From CAZYQW01 sp964649825 (lineage in GTDB: Bacteria > Planctomycetota > B15-G4 > JADJEK01), in assembly GCA_964649825.1 (NCBI GenBank), contig CAZYQW010000067.1:18178-82177 (forward strand): a stretch of 64,000 nt of DNA, given 5' to 3'. Every line of letters begins with the position of its first letter. Within the stretch, counting starts at the first letter, position 1. Positions 33,524 through 41,777 of this stretch are shown here, one piece after another. A model generated the notes under the pieces. That model was not told the DNA's origin. It did not search any database and saw only the letters and a program-made list of their open reading frames with translations. A program made the position numbers and the translations under genes.

Positions 33524-35287
33524 TCAATGGAGGAAGAACCACTTCGCCACAGACGGGACGCCATTGCAATTCAGGGCAAACAGCATGTACCAGCCGCGCG
33601 GCGCCACGGGATGCGGGTGGATCCCGTCGGGCGCCCGGACCGTGAACGTGCTGCCGCTCCGCGTGAAGTCCATCGCCAGCACGCGCTGTCCCGAGTCGGT
33701 GTGGTGCGTCACCGACATCGGATAGACGAGCACGATCTTCTTGATGATCGTCGCCTGCGTCGTCGTCATCGTGAACGTCTGGCCGTGGTGCACGAGGCTC
33801 GGAGCGGAGGTGATGACGGGGCGCGCGCCCTTGTAGAGGTAGGGCGGGTTGAAGACCTCGACCCACTCGAAGTCGCCGCCCGCGGTCATCACCTGGCCGC
33901 TCGGCAGGAGACAGGTCGACGAGTGGTAGCCGCGCGGGTACTGCAGGCTGTCCTGGGTGGTCCAGACGTTCGTGGCCGGGTTGTAGATCTGGGACGTAAG
34001 CGCCCCGTCGCCGCCGAAGCCGAGGACGGTGCCGTCGGGCAGCAGCACCGCGTGCGCATGCTGGCGGGGCTCGGACAGCGTCGTCGGCGGATCCCACGGC
34101 GTGCCCGGCGTCAGCGGCGAGACGTCGATGGACTCGGCCGTGTCCTGGCCGCTCGGGTCGGGATCGCCGCCGGCGAACACCATGATCTTGGAGTCGTACT
34201 CGTGGGGGTTCGCGGGGTTCCGCTGCAGGAGCTGCACCGCCATCCCTTCCGTGCGGTCCGGATGGCCGAGTGGCGTCGTCATCTCGATCCATTCGCCCGT
34301 GGTCGCCGAGGTGAAGGTGAAATACCACGCCGTGGTCCCCGGGGTGTCGCTGAAATGCCAGCCCGTCCGCGAGAAGAAGAGCTCGCCGGTCGGCAGCACG
34401 TGCAGGCTCGGATACGTCTCGGGGAAGAGGCGGTCGGCACCGCCCGGATTCCAGGGCGGGCCCGTCAAGGTCGTCCAAGTGTCCGCGGCGTCGTCATAGA
34501 CCTCGCACTGGACCGCGTACCCGCCGGTGCCATTGAGACCGCCGGCGACGAAGACTAGGCCCTCGCCGAGGTTCACTGCCGTCGGGTACCAGCGCCGGTT
34601 CGCCATGTCCGCTGCCTGCGTCCACCAGCCCTTGCCATTGGGTCCTCCGAACGGATCGAACCGCCACGCCGAGTCGAGCGCGTTCCCTGACGAGTTGCCG
34701 CCGCCGCCGACGGCCATCAGCTCGCCCGTCGACAGGAAGACATGGTGGCTGCACCACAGGAAGTCATTCGGGAAGTTGTCCGGGTAGCTGAACAGTGGGG
34801 TCACCTGGCTCGTCGGGTCCCACAGCAGCACCTCGTTGGAATCGAACTCGGGGAAGAACAGCACCTTCCCGGTGGGCAGCATCGAGGCGTGCGCGGTCGG
34901 GAACGTTCCGCCAGCCGGGAACTGCGTCTCGTACGGCAACGTGTTCCACTGTCCGATGGCGTTCGGGTTGATGCCGCAGCAGACGTAGCAGGCGCAGAGC
35001 CTCTTCAGCGTCTCGCCCGTCGGATCGATCGCGAGCAGGTCGGCCTCGAGCTCATCGGCCGAGGTGTAGCCACCCTTGTCGTCGCGGTACTTGAGGATCT
35101 CCTCCGCGACGGCGTCGGTGATCTTCGCGCAGAGCTGCAGCGCCGACGGCTTCTCGGCCGCGTTCACGACGTCCACGAGGACCTGCGGCGCCTTCTCGTC
35201 GTTCTGCGCGAACGAGGTCGAGCCACCAAGCAGCAGCACGGCGAACGGAAGCAACGTACGGAAGCGCCACTTTTTCGAAGCTATCAT
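33524..35287 (-). CDS. Galactose/glyoxal-oxidase-like copper radical oxidase (AA5-like, kelch)
   Basis: This 587-residue exported protein has a signal peptide ending GSTSFAQ. A region of about 80 residues resembles a helix-hairpin-helix (CAKITDAVAEEILKYRDDKG). A kelch-type propeller and the C-terminal DUF1929 Ig-like domain follow. The cofactor residues can all be aligned with fungal galactose oxidase: cysteine in LWCSHH (about 179), tyrosine in RRWYP (about 234), Tyr-His in GYHSS (about 453-454) and histidine in SVTHHTD (about 527). It should therefore hold one copper and a Cys-Tyr radical and make H2O2 while oxidising alcohols or aldehydes. ATG 35287 follows GGAGGAGGAAG. Confidence 0.85.
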   Translation of the reverse strand: MIASKKWRFRTLLPFAVLLLGGSTSFAQNDEKAPQVLVDVVNAAEKPSALQLCAKITDAVAEEILKYRDDKGGYTSADELEADLLAIDPTGETLKRLCACYVCCGINPNAIGQWNTLPYETQFPAGGTFPTAHASMLPTGKVLFFPEFDSNEVLLWDPTSQVTPLFSYPDNFPNDFLWCSHHVFLSTGELMAVGGGGNSSGNALDSAWRFDPFGGPNGKGWWTQAADMANRRWYPTAVNLGEGLVFVAGGLNGTGGYAVQCEVYDDAADTWTTLTGPPWNPGGADRLFPETYPSLHVLPTGELFFSRTGWHFSDTPGTTAWYFTFTSATTGEWIEMTTPLGHPDRTEGMAVQLLQRNPANPHEYDSKIMVFAGGDPDPSGQDTAESIDVSPLTPGTPWDPPTTLSEPRQHAHAVLLPDGTVLGFGGDGALTSQIYNPATNVWTTQDSLQYPRGYHSSTCLLPSGQVMTAGGDFEWVEVFNPPYLYKGARPVITSAPSLVHHGQTFTMTTTQATIIKKIVLVYPMSVTHHTDSGQRVLAMDFTRSGSTFTVRAPDGIHPHPVAPRGWYMLFALNCNGVPSVAKWFFLH

Positions 35288-35688
35288 CGAGTCTTCCTCC
35301 TCCAACTCACGGTGACACAGGGCAGGTCAGGCGAGTCTCGTCACCAGTCCTCCCGACGGCCGCGACGCGGTCGGTCGAGAGCGGTGATGTGTCGTGCGCC
35401 AGGACGAGTGCGCTCGGACAGCCCGCCGGATGTCCGCCTCGCCGAGGATGCCTTCACCGGTAGCCTCCGCTCGGGGTTCGCCCTGAAGTCGCGGAGCCCA
35501 CTCTAGCGGAACGAGGGAGAAGGCATCCAGTGCACGCCTGCCCGTGACCCGCCGACTCGATCGCCCGCCCACCCACGCCGCGTGGCGTCCGCCCGACCTC
35601 GGCGCCGCGCACCGTTGACACCTCCTTCGCTCCTGCCGTAGCGTCTGCGCACCTGCTCAACCGGAAGTCGACGAAAATGGAGCCCTTC
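35288..35688. other. Divergent control region between copper radical oxidase and laccase-like oxidase
   Basis: About 400 bases separate the divergent starts. The only elements I can support are the candidate promoter listed at 35615 and the ribosome-binding sites. No small gene is evident. Confidence 0.5.
35615..35644 (+). promoter_or_regulatory. Candidate sigma70-like promoter of the laccase-like gene
   Basis: A perfect TTGACA (35615-35620) is followed after 18 bases by TAGCGT, a weak -10. It lies about 45 bases upstream of ATG 35689. The -35 match is exact but the -10 keeps only three consensus bases. Confidence 0.35.
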
Positions 35689-37428
35689 ATGAAGAAGCAG
35701 GAGCAGAAACTCAACCGCCGCCGGCTGCTGGCCGCTGGCATCGCCGCGGCCGTGGCGCTGGGCACTTTCGCCCAGATCGCCGCGGCCCAGAGCCCGGGAG
35801 TCCCGTGCGTTCCCGGTCCCACGCCGGTCGTCGTCCCCTTCCGTGAGCCGCCCGTCGTCTCGTCGGTCAACGGCGTGCTCAAGTACACGCTCAACGTCGT
35901 CGGGAAGATCATCACCGTCATGGGACCGAACGGCGAGCAGAAGGAGCTCGTGCGCACCTACGACGGCATGTTCCCCGGCCCGACCTTCAAGATCCGCCGC
36001 GGCGACCGAATGGCGCTCAAGATCGTCAACAAGCTACCGAAGGACAAGTGCAACCCCGCCAACCTCGACTTCTGCTGCACCGAGGACGAGGACTCGGTCT
36101 GCTGCGACGACTTCGACGTCAACAAGCCCCACTGCTTCAACACCACCAATCTCCACACCCACGGCCTGCACGTCTCGCCGGCCTCGTTCCTCGACGCGAA
36201 CGGCGAGCTGATCGCCTCGGACGACGTGCTGCTCCACATCCATCCCGGCCACGCGCAGAAGTACTGCATCGACGTGCCCAAGTTCCACGCGCCCGGCAGC
36301 TTCTGGTATCACGCCCACAAGCACGGCGCGACCGCCCTGCAGCTCTTGAACGGCCTGTGCGGCGCGCTGATCCTCGAGGAGGACGATGACGAGAAGATCC
36401 TGAAGGACGGCCAAGTCGACCGGGTGTGGATCATGCAGGAGGTGATGCAGGGCCCGGCCAGCTCCGTCTACACCTGCTTCCCGCCGGACACCTCCTTCAT
36501 TATCAACGGTGTCTGCCAGCCCACGCTCGTCATGCGGCCCGGCGAGGTACAGCGCTGGCGCTTCGTCAACGCCACGTCGACGCCGCGCGGCGTCAGCAGC
36601 ATCGAGCTGCTCGATGCTGCCGGCAACCAGATCCCCATGCATTTGATCGCGGTGGACGGCATCACGTTCTATGGCAAGCCTCCGCGGCCTACCCTGGGAT
36701 GGGAGCTGACCCCGGGCGGCCGTGCTGACTTCCTGGTGCAGATCCCGCCGACTGGGACCGCAGGCGTGTACCGGGTGCACAAGAACGTCGTTGCCGGCGC
36801 GCCCGCCTCCGCGCCCCAGGTCCTCGCCTACGTCGTGGTCCAAGGCCCCGTCGTCCTCGACCAAATTCCCGCCGTGCTGCCCAAGCGGCCGGACTACGCC
36901 TGCTACCTCGAGCCGATCCACCTCGATATGCCGCCGGCACGGACCGTCTCGTTCTCGGTCGAGGGCGCCTGCGGCGCGCCAGGGGACCTGATCGGCACGG
37001 ACTTCCTCATCGACGGCGAGAAGTTCGATCCCACGGTCGTGGATCACGCCGTCCCGCTGGGAGCCACCGAGGAGTGGGCGTTGCTGAACACCTCGGGAAT
37101 GCGCCACCCCTTCCACATCCACGTGAACTCCTTCCAGGTCGTCGGCGAGGTGGTCGACCCCACGGGCCCGGACGACCCCACGAACTGGATGTGGCGCGAC
37201 ACCGTGCCCATTCCTGCGGTCGGGCAAGGCGGACAGGTCAACATCCGCCACCGCTTCCTCGACTATGACGGGCTCTTCGTCCTCCACTGCCACGTGCTCA
37301 ACCACGAGGACCTGGGGATGATGCAGCTCGTCAAGGTGGGCAATCCGGTGATCGATCCAGAGACCGGGGCGCGGATCTCCGGCGACGGCGTCGGCCCATG
37401 CGAGCCCTTGAGCGACTGCGAGTTCTGA
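35689..37428 (+). CDS. Multicopper oxidase, laccase/CotA-like, Tat-exported
   Basis: This three-domain multicopper oxidase has 579 residues and a twin-arginine-like leader (NRRRLLAAGIAAAVALGTF). Copper ligands are seen in NLHTHGLHV and FWYHAHKHG (first domain), HPFHIHVNSF and HCHVLNHEDLGMM (last domain). A Cys-rich insertion (CCTEDEDSVCCDDF) lies near residue 120 and could form disulfides. The type-1 axial position appears to be Met. Family members oxidise phenols, metals or bilirubin with O2. ATG 35689 has GGAG 7 bases upstream; ATG 35677 is the alternative. It is divergent from the copper radical oxidase, so shared regulation is plausible. Confidence 0.9.
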   Translation: MKKQEQKLNRRRLLAAGIAAAVALGTFAQIAAAQSPGVPCVPGPTPVVVPFREPPVVSSVNGVLKYTLNVVGKIITVMGPNGEQKELVRTYDGMFPGPTFKIRRGDRMALKIVNKLPKDKCNPANLDFCCTEDEDSVCCDDFDVNKPHCFNTTNLHTHGLHVSPASFLDANGELIASDDVLLHIHPGHAQKYCIDVPKFHAPGSFWYHAHKHGATALQLLNGLCGALILEEDDDEKILKDGQVDRVWIMQEVMQGPASSVYTCFPPDTSFIINGVCQPTLVMRPGEVQRWRFVNATSTPRGVSSIELLDAAGNQIPMHLIAVDGITFYGKPPRPTLGWELTPGGRADFLVQIPPTGTAGVYRVHKNVVAGAPASAPQVLAYVVVQGPVVLDQIPAVLPKRPDYACYLEPIHLDMPPARTVSFSVEGACGAPGDLIGTDFLIDGEKFDPTVVDHAVPLGATEEWALLNTSGMRHPFHIHVNSFQVVGEVVDPTGPDDPTNWMWRDTVPIPAVGQGGQVNIRHRFLDYDGLFVLHCHVLNHEDLGMMQLVKVGNPVIDPETGARISGDGVGPCEPLSDCEF

Positions 37429-37865
37429 ACGCGGGCGCCGCCGAGGCGTGAAAACGACCCGGCGCGGAACCGTCGCGAGATCTCGCACCCGCTCGTGTGC
37501 CGCATGCACGCTGCGCGAGAGGCGCGGGGCGCCCCGGTCACTCGCGGGCTTCCTTGCGCTCGCCGTGCCGCAATGCAGAAAGATCCACTTCGCCACCGAC
37601 GGCATGGCATTGCAGGACGACCGCAACTTCGAGTGACGGGGCGAGTCACCGACCCGATCGGCGCGGCGCCGAGGAAGCCGGCGCCGCCCGGCGGAGGTCC
37701 GCCGTTTCTGCACAGTTCCATGCCCCGTCTCCGCGAGCGGGCTGCCGGCGGTCCCACGGGCGGCGCAAGAGTCGATCTCCACCGGCCCGCGTGTTTCGAA
37801 CCCGCGGAGCCCTGCCGACCGACGAAGCCCCGAGGGAGACGCTCCCCCGGACGCGAAACGACGCC
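37429..37865. other. Intergenic region with gene remnants
   Basis: About 440 bases after the laccase-like gene hold no intact gene. The only recognisable piece is the copper-radical-oxidase C-terminus on the minus strand near 37573-37640. Confidence 0.5.
37573..37640 (-). pseudogene. Remnant of a copper radical oxidase C-terminus
   Basis: The minus strand reads LRSSCNAMPSVAKWIFLH, which closely parallels the end of the intact oxidase (LNCNGVPSVAKWFFLH and stop). The stop codon is lost here, and nothing upstream in frame resembles the oxidase. It is therefore a leftover from another copy or a partial duplication. Confidence 0.6.
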
Positions 37866-38529
37866 ATGCTCATGAAGCCGCTCGTCGCATGGCTCTCCGG
37901 GCTCCTGCTGCTCTCGTGCGGCACGGGCCCGCCGCCGTCGGCGCCGCCCCACCCCGCGGACCCCGCCGCGGCCGAGGCGCCTCCGCCAAGCTGTCGAGAA
38001 TCGCTGATACCTACCAAAACGTCAGGAGAGCCTTTTTTTCTGCGCCGCGAGGCTCGCCCGCGGCGGTGGGAACACCCACAACCCTGCTACCGGCCAGGGG
38101 ATGATGAACGCCGACGGCAACACCCAGTACGTGGACTCCGCAACGACCGGCGTGCCTGGGTATCTGGCCGGCGGAGGCGCAGGTGGGACGAACAATGGCG
38201 TAACGACGATGATGGATGCCCCGATGCCGAGCGCTCCCGCCGCCGCGGGCGCACTGCAGGCGGCGGTGAACGCGGGTCTGATCCCGCCGGGCTCGGTCCC
38301 GATCCGCGTGAAGTTCCGGTTCGACTTCGAGACCTACTTGGTCGTGGACGGCTACATCGCGTGGGTCTGGTTGTGGTACGCGGAGTGGATCTTCGACCTG
38401 TCGACCAACTCGGTTCATGGTGCCTGCCGTGGCGTGGCGAGCGGCCCGGCGAGCGGGCTGTCGGCCAACCAGCAGAACGCTCTCAACAACTTCCTCGGCG
38501 GTGGTTTCGCCGGCGCGCCGAATCCCTGA
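37866..38529 (+). pseudogene. Hypothetical lipoprotein, apparently frameshifted
   Basis: ATG 37866 begins a lipoprotein leader (KPLVAWLSGLLLLSCGTG) and a Pro/Ala-rich linker. The following sensible sequence is in other frames. KLSRIADTYQNVRRAFF is read to about 38035. Then, across a run of seven T at 38033-38039, CAARLARGGGNTHNPATGQG continues into MMNADGNTQYVDSATTG. The last frame ends at 38529 with a globular-looking segment (VKFRFDFETYLVVDGYIAWV). No family is recognised. If not decayed, an independent gene could start at ATG 38101, though its ribosome-binding site is poor. Confidence 0.45.
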
Positions 38530-38550
38530 GCCTCTCCGCAGGAGAGGCTC
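38528..38550 (+). terminator. Perfect 10-bp hairpin at the stop codon
   Basis: GAGCCTCTCC and GGAGAGGCTC pair perfectly around the loop GCA, starting inside the stop codon of the upstream frame. No T-tract follows. It is probably a terminator or an mRNA 3' end. Confidence 0.55.
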
Positions 38551-38571
38551 ATCCGGAATTCGAGATTCCGG

Positions 38572-38691
38572 TACATCACGGTGGTCGCCGACCTGGTGAG
38601 CGGACGGGTCGCCTGGACGATCCATGACCAGGAATGGGGCAGCGGCGGGCCCGTGGTGTTCAACCATGGTCGCCTTCCTCCTCCGATGTAG
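38572..38691 (+). pseudogene. Short fragment, possibly of a transposase
   Basis: An open stretch reading YITVVADLVSGRVAW and ending at a TAG at 38689-38691 resembles the start of the DDE domain of some transposases. It has no start, no terminal repeats and no continuation. The assignment is tentative. Confidence 0.25.
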
Positions 38692-38702
38692 AGGAGCACC
38701 GT

Positions 38703-39065
38703 ATGCTGTTGCCGTCATCGCGCGCTCACCGCTTCATTGCCCATGACCGCCGCCATGAGGGCGATACTCCGCCCGGGTTCGCTGCGCGCATCGCACGGTC
38801 GCCCATCCGAACGGCGCTCGTCGACGCCATGGACGACTGGTCGATCTGCGCTGCCGATGGGGAACGCCTCGAATGGCTCCTCAGTGCCATCCGCATCGCC
38901 GACCCGGGCTCCGCCTGGCGGCAGAGGGCGCGCGACTCCGCCACCTGGACGGATCCGGCCGCCCTTGCCGCTCTGGCGCGAGAGGCAGACATCGAAAGCG
39001 AGCCTGTGGCACTCCTGCTGATCGTCGCCGGCCGGTTGCTGCTCTGGGGCCGGAATCGAGCGTAG
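38703..39065 (+). pseudogene. Fragment of a planctomycete TPR-type Ser/Thr kinase tail
   Basis: The 120-residue frame from ATG 38703 contains PIRTALVDAMDDWSICAADG, WLLSAIRIADPGSAWRQRAR and WTDPAALAALAREADIES. This pattern is familiar from the region between kinase and TPR repeats of large planctomycete kinases. No kinase or TPR repeats accompany it. It is most likely a truncated relic, although a short expressed protein cannot be excluded. It lies among other remnants between 37.4 and 39.1 kb. Confidence 0.55.
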
Positions 39066-39223
39066 TCGTCGTCCCTTGCGGCCACGCGGGGGATGGCACG
39101 CGCCCGTTCGCGCCTCGGTGTCGAACTGCCATCCCATGCCACGCCCTTGGTCACGCCGCCGCCGCGCACGTACAGTGGGTGCTTCCATCCAGTGCTTCCA
39201 TCCATCGGAACCCAGACGCCCCC

Positions 39224-41764
39224 ATGTCGACGATCCAGGTCGCGCTGCTGCTGCTCTTCCTCATCGTCCCGCGAACGCACTTCGTCGGCGCGCAAGCCGA
39301 CGTCCCGCGCCAGTTCGACACGGTGTCCGCGGGCGAACGGCACGACACGATCGCGGCGGCGCTGGCCGCCGCGGCCGACGGCGACGTCATCTGGATCCTG
39401 CGCGGGGAGCACGCCGGCGACGTCCGCGTCGACAAGGCGGTGCGGATCGCGGGCCTCGCGTTGGAGTCGCGACCACGGATCGCCGGGCGCTTCGACGTGG
39501 CGGCGGACGGCGTCACGATCGAGGGTCTGCACTTCATGCCCCCCGCGACGCTCGCGGTGGCGATCGAGGGGCGCCGGGACGCACGGCTCCTGCGCTGCCG
39601 GTTCACCGACCTCGACGTCGGCGTCCAACTCTCCGCGTGCACGAACGCGGTGATCGATGGCTGCGAGTTCCTCCGCGTCGACGTTCCGGTCTCGATGGTC
39701 GACGGCGCCGGGAACCTCGTGCGCGGGAGCCTGTTCGAGTCGAGCGGGAAGTACGCGATCAACGTCGCGCGGAGCCGCGGCGTCGTCCTGTCGAGGAACC
39801 GGCTCCTTCGCAACAGTTGGGTCGGGATCGCGATCCACTCCGAGAGTCGTCACGCGCGCGTCTCGGACTGCATCATCGAGGGCGGGTGCGTCGGCGTCAG
39901 CGTCCAGACCGACGCGAACGTCGTCGAGGAGAACACGATCACCGGCTCGGTGCACGGCGTCCTGCTCGGCGCGGGCCCGCTGGATCGCCGCGGCGAGTCG
40001 CACGAGACGGCCGAACGCATCGACGTCTGGCGCTCTCCGCCGCCGTCGATCACGCGCAACGAAGTGATCCGGAACACGTTCCGCGAGGTGCGCGGCGAAG
40101 CCGTGCTCCTGCGCGAGGCGCACGGCAATCGGATCGCGCAGAACCGGATCGAGCGGGGCGCGCGTCACGCCGTCGTGCTGCAGGACGCGAACGAGAACCA
40201 GATCGACGAGAACGTCGGCGAGGACGACCGGCCGGCGGTGCTGCTCGTCGACTCGAGCCGCAACCGTGTGACCAGAAACGACGGCGCCGGCGCCGTCGTG
40301 ATCCGCGGCCGGGAGAACGAGGTCGATCGCGCCGCGGACCCGGCGCCGCGCCCCGATCCGATCGTCCATCTCGGGCGGCGTCTCGTCTTCGGCGACTTCC
40401 ACACGCACTCGCTGCTCTCCGACGGGTCTTGCGCTCCCGATCAGATCCTCGTCTACGGTCGCGACGTCGCCGGGCTCGACTTCGTCGCGCTCTCCGACCA
40501 CGCGGAATTCCTGGATGAGTCGCGCTGGGACGAACTCGGCGCGTCGGTCCGACGGCACCACGAACGCGGGAGCTTCGTCGCCATCGCGGGGTTCGAGTGC
40601 ACGTTCCCGATGCGCTGGCAGGGTCACTACAACGCCTACTTCGCGGGCGACGCCGGCCGCCCCCACGGCACGTACGACGCTCGGAACAACCTGCCGAACC
40701 TCGAGGTGCTCACCCCGTTCGACCTGCTCGACGTGCTCGGTGCCGAGCCGGAGGAGGTCGTCGTCATCCGCCACCACTACATGGCGACCGTCGACTACTG
40801 GCGGGAATCGCCCCTCGCGCCGCGCCTCCTGCCGATGAGCGAGATCACCTCGATCCACGGGACCTGGTCGGGAGACCGGGCCGTCGACGTAAGCCGCGTG
40901 AGCCGCCGCCGCGAGTACGCGGGCGACGAGAGCACGGTCCGCGGAGGGTGGGACCAGGGCCGCGTCTTCGGCGTCGGCGGCGGGAGCGACACGCACTATG
41001 GGTTCCCGGGCGACCTCGGGATCACCGCGCTCTTCGTCGAGGATGACTCGCGCCGTGCGATCTTCGACGCGATCCGCGCGCGCCGCGCGTACGCGACGAC
41101 CGGCGCTCCGATCATCGTGCTCGCGTCGCTCGACGGCCAACCGGCCGGCTCCGAGCTGGCGCCGGCCGAGGCCCCGACGCTCGACTTGGAGGTCCACGGG
41201 ACCGCGCCGCTCGAGGAGGTCGTGCTGTTCGATAACGGCTCCCCCTGGATCCCGATCGACGTCGAAGGCGCCACCGCGAGGGCGTCGCTCCTCCTGCCGC
41301 GGCGCCCCGCCGACGGCTCCTACCTCCACGTACGGGTGCGCCAGACGGACGGCGAGCTCGCGTGGACGTCGCCGTTCTGGATCGGGCCGCGGCCGCCCGC
41401 TCGCGCCACCCCCGACGAGCTCCTCGATCGCCGGCGGGCCTCGCTCCTGCTGGCCGCGTTCGGCCTCCGCGCGTGGCCCGTGATCCGGAACGCGTCGCTC
41501 GATGGCCGCACGCCGCTCGCCGCCGTGAGCGACGCGACGCTGCGGCCGCGCCTCGAGGACCTGTTCGTCGCGTACCTCGACGCCGCCGCGCGCGTCAATC
41601 GACTGGGCGACGAGCTCGGCCTGACGACGGCGGACGAGGTGCGCCGGATCGCGAAGCGGTACGAGGGGCACTGGCCCGGATTCCAGCCGGCGATCGCGCG
41701 GTTCGTCGCCCCGCTCGTCGACGTCGAGGACGTCCGGCGCCGGCTCGGTTTGGATCGCGGCTGA
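39224..41764 (+). CDS. Secreted beta-helix protein fused to a PHP-like metal-dependent phosphoesterase
   Basis: This 846-residue protein has a signal peptide (VALLLLFLIVPRTHFVGAQ). A right-handed beta-helix spans about 40-370 with NosD/CASH-type coils such as NEVIRNTFREVRGEAVLLRE and GNRIAQNRIERGARHAVVLQ. A PHP/DUF3604-like domain spans about 385-640, with metal ligands visible in FGDFHTHSLLSDGS, ALSDHAEF, GFECTF, VIRHHYM and GGGSDTHYGF. The remainder is a beta-rich and helical tail. The fusion suggests a secreted hydrolase that grips a polysaccharide or other repetitive polymer. ATG 39224 precedes the leader directly. It is convergent with the Nramp-like gene. Confidence 0.8.
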   Translation: MSTIQVALLLLFLIVPRTHFVGAQADVPRQFDTVSAGERHDTIAAALAAAADGDVIWILRGEHAGDVRVDKAVRIAGLALESRPRIAGRFDVAADGVTIEGLHFMPPATLAVAIEGRRDARLLRCRFTDLDVGVQLSACTNAVIDGCEFLRVDVPVSMVDGAGNLVRGSLFESSGKYAINVARSRGVVLSRNRLLRNSWVGIAIHSESRHARVSDCIIEGGCVGVSVQTDANVVEENTITGSVHGVLLGAGPLDRRGESHETAERIDVWRSPPPSITRNEVIRNTFREVRGEAVLLREAHGNRIAQNRIERGARHAVVLQDANENQIDENVGEDDRPAVLLVDSSRNRVTRNDGAGAVVIRGRENEVDRAADPAPRPDPIVHLGRRLVFGDFHTHSLLSDGSCAPDQILVYGRDVAGLDFVALSDHAEFLDESRWDELGASVRRHHERGSFVAIAGFECTFPMRWQGHYNAYFAGDAGRPHGTYDARNNLPNLEVLTPFDLLDVLGAEPEEVVVIRHHYMATVDYWRESPLAPRLLPMSEITSIHGTWSGDRAVDVSRVSRRREYAGDESTVRGGWDQGRVFGVGGGSDTHYGFPGDLGITALFVEDDSRRAIFDAIRARRAYATTGAPIIVLASLDGQPAGSELAPAEAPTLDLEVHGTAPLEEVVLFDNGSPWIPIDVEGATARASLLLPRRPADGSYLHVRVRQTDGELAWTSPFWIGPRPPARATPDELLDRRRASLLLAAFGLRAWPVIRNASLDGRTPLAAVSDATLRPRLEDLFVAYLDAAARVNRLGDELGLTTADEVRRIAKRYEGHWPGFQPAIARFVAPLVDVEDVRRRLGLDRG

Positions 41765-41777
41765 GCCGGTACGGCCG

